The notes below the pieces were generated by a model. The model made no database searches. It saw only the letters and a program-made list of their open reading frames with translations, and was not told the DNA's origin. Below, in pieces: positions 62,989-64,000 of a stretch of 64,000 nucleotides of DNA. Source of the stretch: Phallus indusiatus (lineage: Eukaryota; Basidiomycota; Agaricomycetes; Phallales; Phallaceae). Both the position numbers and the translations under genes were made by a program. Each line of letters begins with the position of its first letter. Positions within the stretch are counted from its first letter, which is position 1. The DNA lies in the NCBI GenBank assembly GCA_027605045.1, contig JAQFWX010000023.1, positions 496,001 through 560,000 on the forward strand. Reading direction: 5' to 3'.

Positions 62989-64000
62989 ATGGATTTTACA
63001 AGATACTTTGATTTGCTCTCAGTTGAGCTAATTGAACAAATCTTGCTCAAAATCACTCGTCCATCCGACCTCTTATCACTCGCATCTGTCAGAAATCGGG
63101 GGCGGATTCCTGAGTATGTTGTATACCCCGTTCAAACGCTTGATTTTCTAGCGCCTAATTACATAATATGTAACTACTGTAAATTAGATTCCGCGACTCT
63201 TATTACTATTTTTGTCAGCATCAACCGAACGTAGATTGACCTCGATTATATCCCAGATTTTCTCGAATATTGCTTCTGTGCGTACCGATGGGATATTTGG
63301 GAACATCTCGAACAGCGACCGCTTGCTTGTTCCTGTGTCAAGCGTCTCGAACTCTCAATGGAGCACCCTCGCTGGCTCCACCACATTAGAGCACTCCAAG
63401 CCGGCTTTATGGAAAAGAATAGAATGTTTCCTCAATCACTCAGATCGGTAAAATTAGGTGATTACCATGGTGAACTTTCCATATACAAAAATGTCCAACC
63501 TGAACAAGATTGCCATCAATAACGACAAGAATGCGAATCAAGTGTCTTTACACGAATTCTTCGCCTTCTTGCGTGCGGTCTATAACGCCGGTTGTACAGT
63601 TGAAAATGTCGAATTCAGGCTATCGTTCGTCAATGCATCGATGATGCACGCCGACTTTGAACCTTCGCTCGCCAAGGCAGGGACTTCGCGCGCGTAGTAC
63701 AAGCTCCCGACTAACCAAAAGAATTTCTCCTAGGTTCTCTCCAACACCAATTGGCTACCTTCTATTACAATATGCCGACTGTTCCTGTCTTTTGGCCTAT
63801 TCGGTTCTGATCCTAGTCCTGGTCCAAGATTCAATTCTCATATCTCAAGCATTCTTTCCCAAATGAAGAACTTAACACATCTTCAGTTAATTACGTCCGA
63901 CTACCGATCATTTTTGCATGGTGATATTGTATCTAATTGGCCCAAACTGGAGTTTTTTTATCTTCGATGCGGTCCTCCACCTCTTTCCCCGTTTTCACCT
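62989..64000 (+). CDS. F-box/leucine-rich-repeat-type protein, 3' end beyond window
   Basis: The ATG at 62989 opens an F-box: LLSVELIEQILLKITRPSDLLSLASV, the module that docks on Skp1 in SCF ubiquitin ligases. Later open segments read as leucine-rich substrate-binding parts: 63235-63447 (DYIPDFLEYCF, WEHLEQRPLACSC, KRLELSMEHPRWLHHIRALQ), 63509-63676 (SLHEFFAFLRAVYNAG, VEFRLSFVN) and 63734 to the edge (MKNLTHLQLITSDYRSF, WPKLEFFYLRC). The 63448-63508 intron is GT-AG. The next join keeps frame only with a GC donor (AAG|GC, intron 63677-63733, CTAAC branch site near 63711). The first intron, somewhere in 63090-63234, could not be fixed, so part of exon 1 is uncertain. The gene could instead be a mildly damaged copy. 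Fungal F-box families of this kind expand quickly; the target is unknown. Confidence 0.65.

Noticed and set aside
1..64000. CRISPR arrays, prophage, bacterial operons or defence islands
   Set aside because: No regularly spaced repeats and no such genes; the window is plainly eukaryotic.

Overview
The window looks like nuclear DNA from a basidiomycete fungus, most likely an agaricomycete. The evidence is genes cut by many 45-70 nt introns, a basidiomycete-type aryl-alcohol dehydrogenase, a DUF6533-type seven-helix membrane protein, an F-box/leucine-rich-repeat protein, and long serine/threonine/glutamine-rich tails. There are no bacterial operons, CRISPR arrays or phage-like genes. All exon structures were worked out by hand from splice signals, frame continuity and family similarity; no transcript data were available.

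Layout. 1-16681: AT-rich gene desert with a low-complexity 3' part. 16682-19101 (-): oversized Ecl1-type zinc-binding regulator. 19102-39713: second desert holding one foldback MITE (30706-31062) and two doubtful mini-genes. 39714-41165 (+): aryl-alcohol dehydrogenase-type aldo-keto reductase. 42709-46400 (-): Kelch-BTB protein. 46694-49708 (+): GRAM/VASt sterol-transfer protein of ER contact sites. 51987-55308 (-): kinesin-7. 55809-56921 (-): conserved fungal protein of unknown function. 58416-59556 (-): decayed copy of the DUF6533 gene found intact at 60884-62356 (-). 62989 to the right edge (+): F-box protein, cut off by the window.

The compact block 42.7-56.9 kb carries conserved housekeeping-type genes (Ras-type signalling scaffold, lipid transfer, microtubule motor). 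The Kelch-BTB and sterol-transfer genes diverge from one 293 bp promoter. The right end is an accessory-type zone with a tandem duplication, a pseudogene and an F-box gene. The genes form no single pathway, and I see no biosynthetic cluster.

The points most worth a second look are the unknown-function gene with two 16-17 nt microexons and a probable GC-AG intron, the 9 nt microexon in the dehydrogenase, the foldback element, the duplication with an internally deleted partner, and exon-like islands with near-perfect splice signals inside the deserts.
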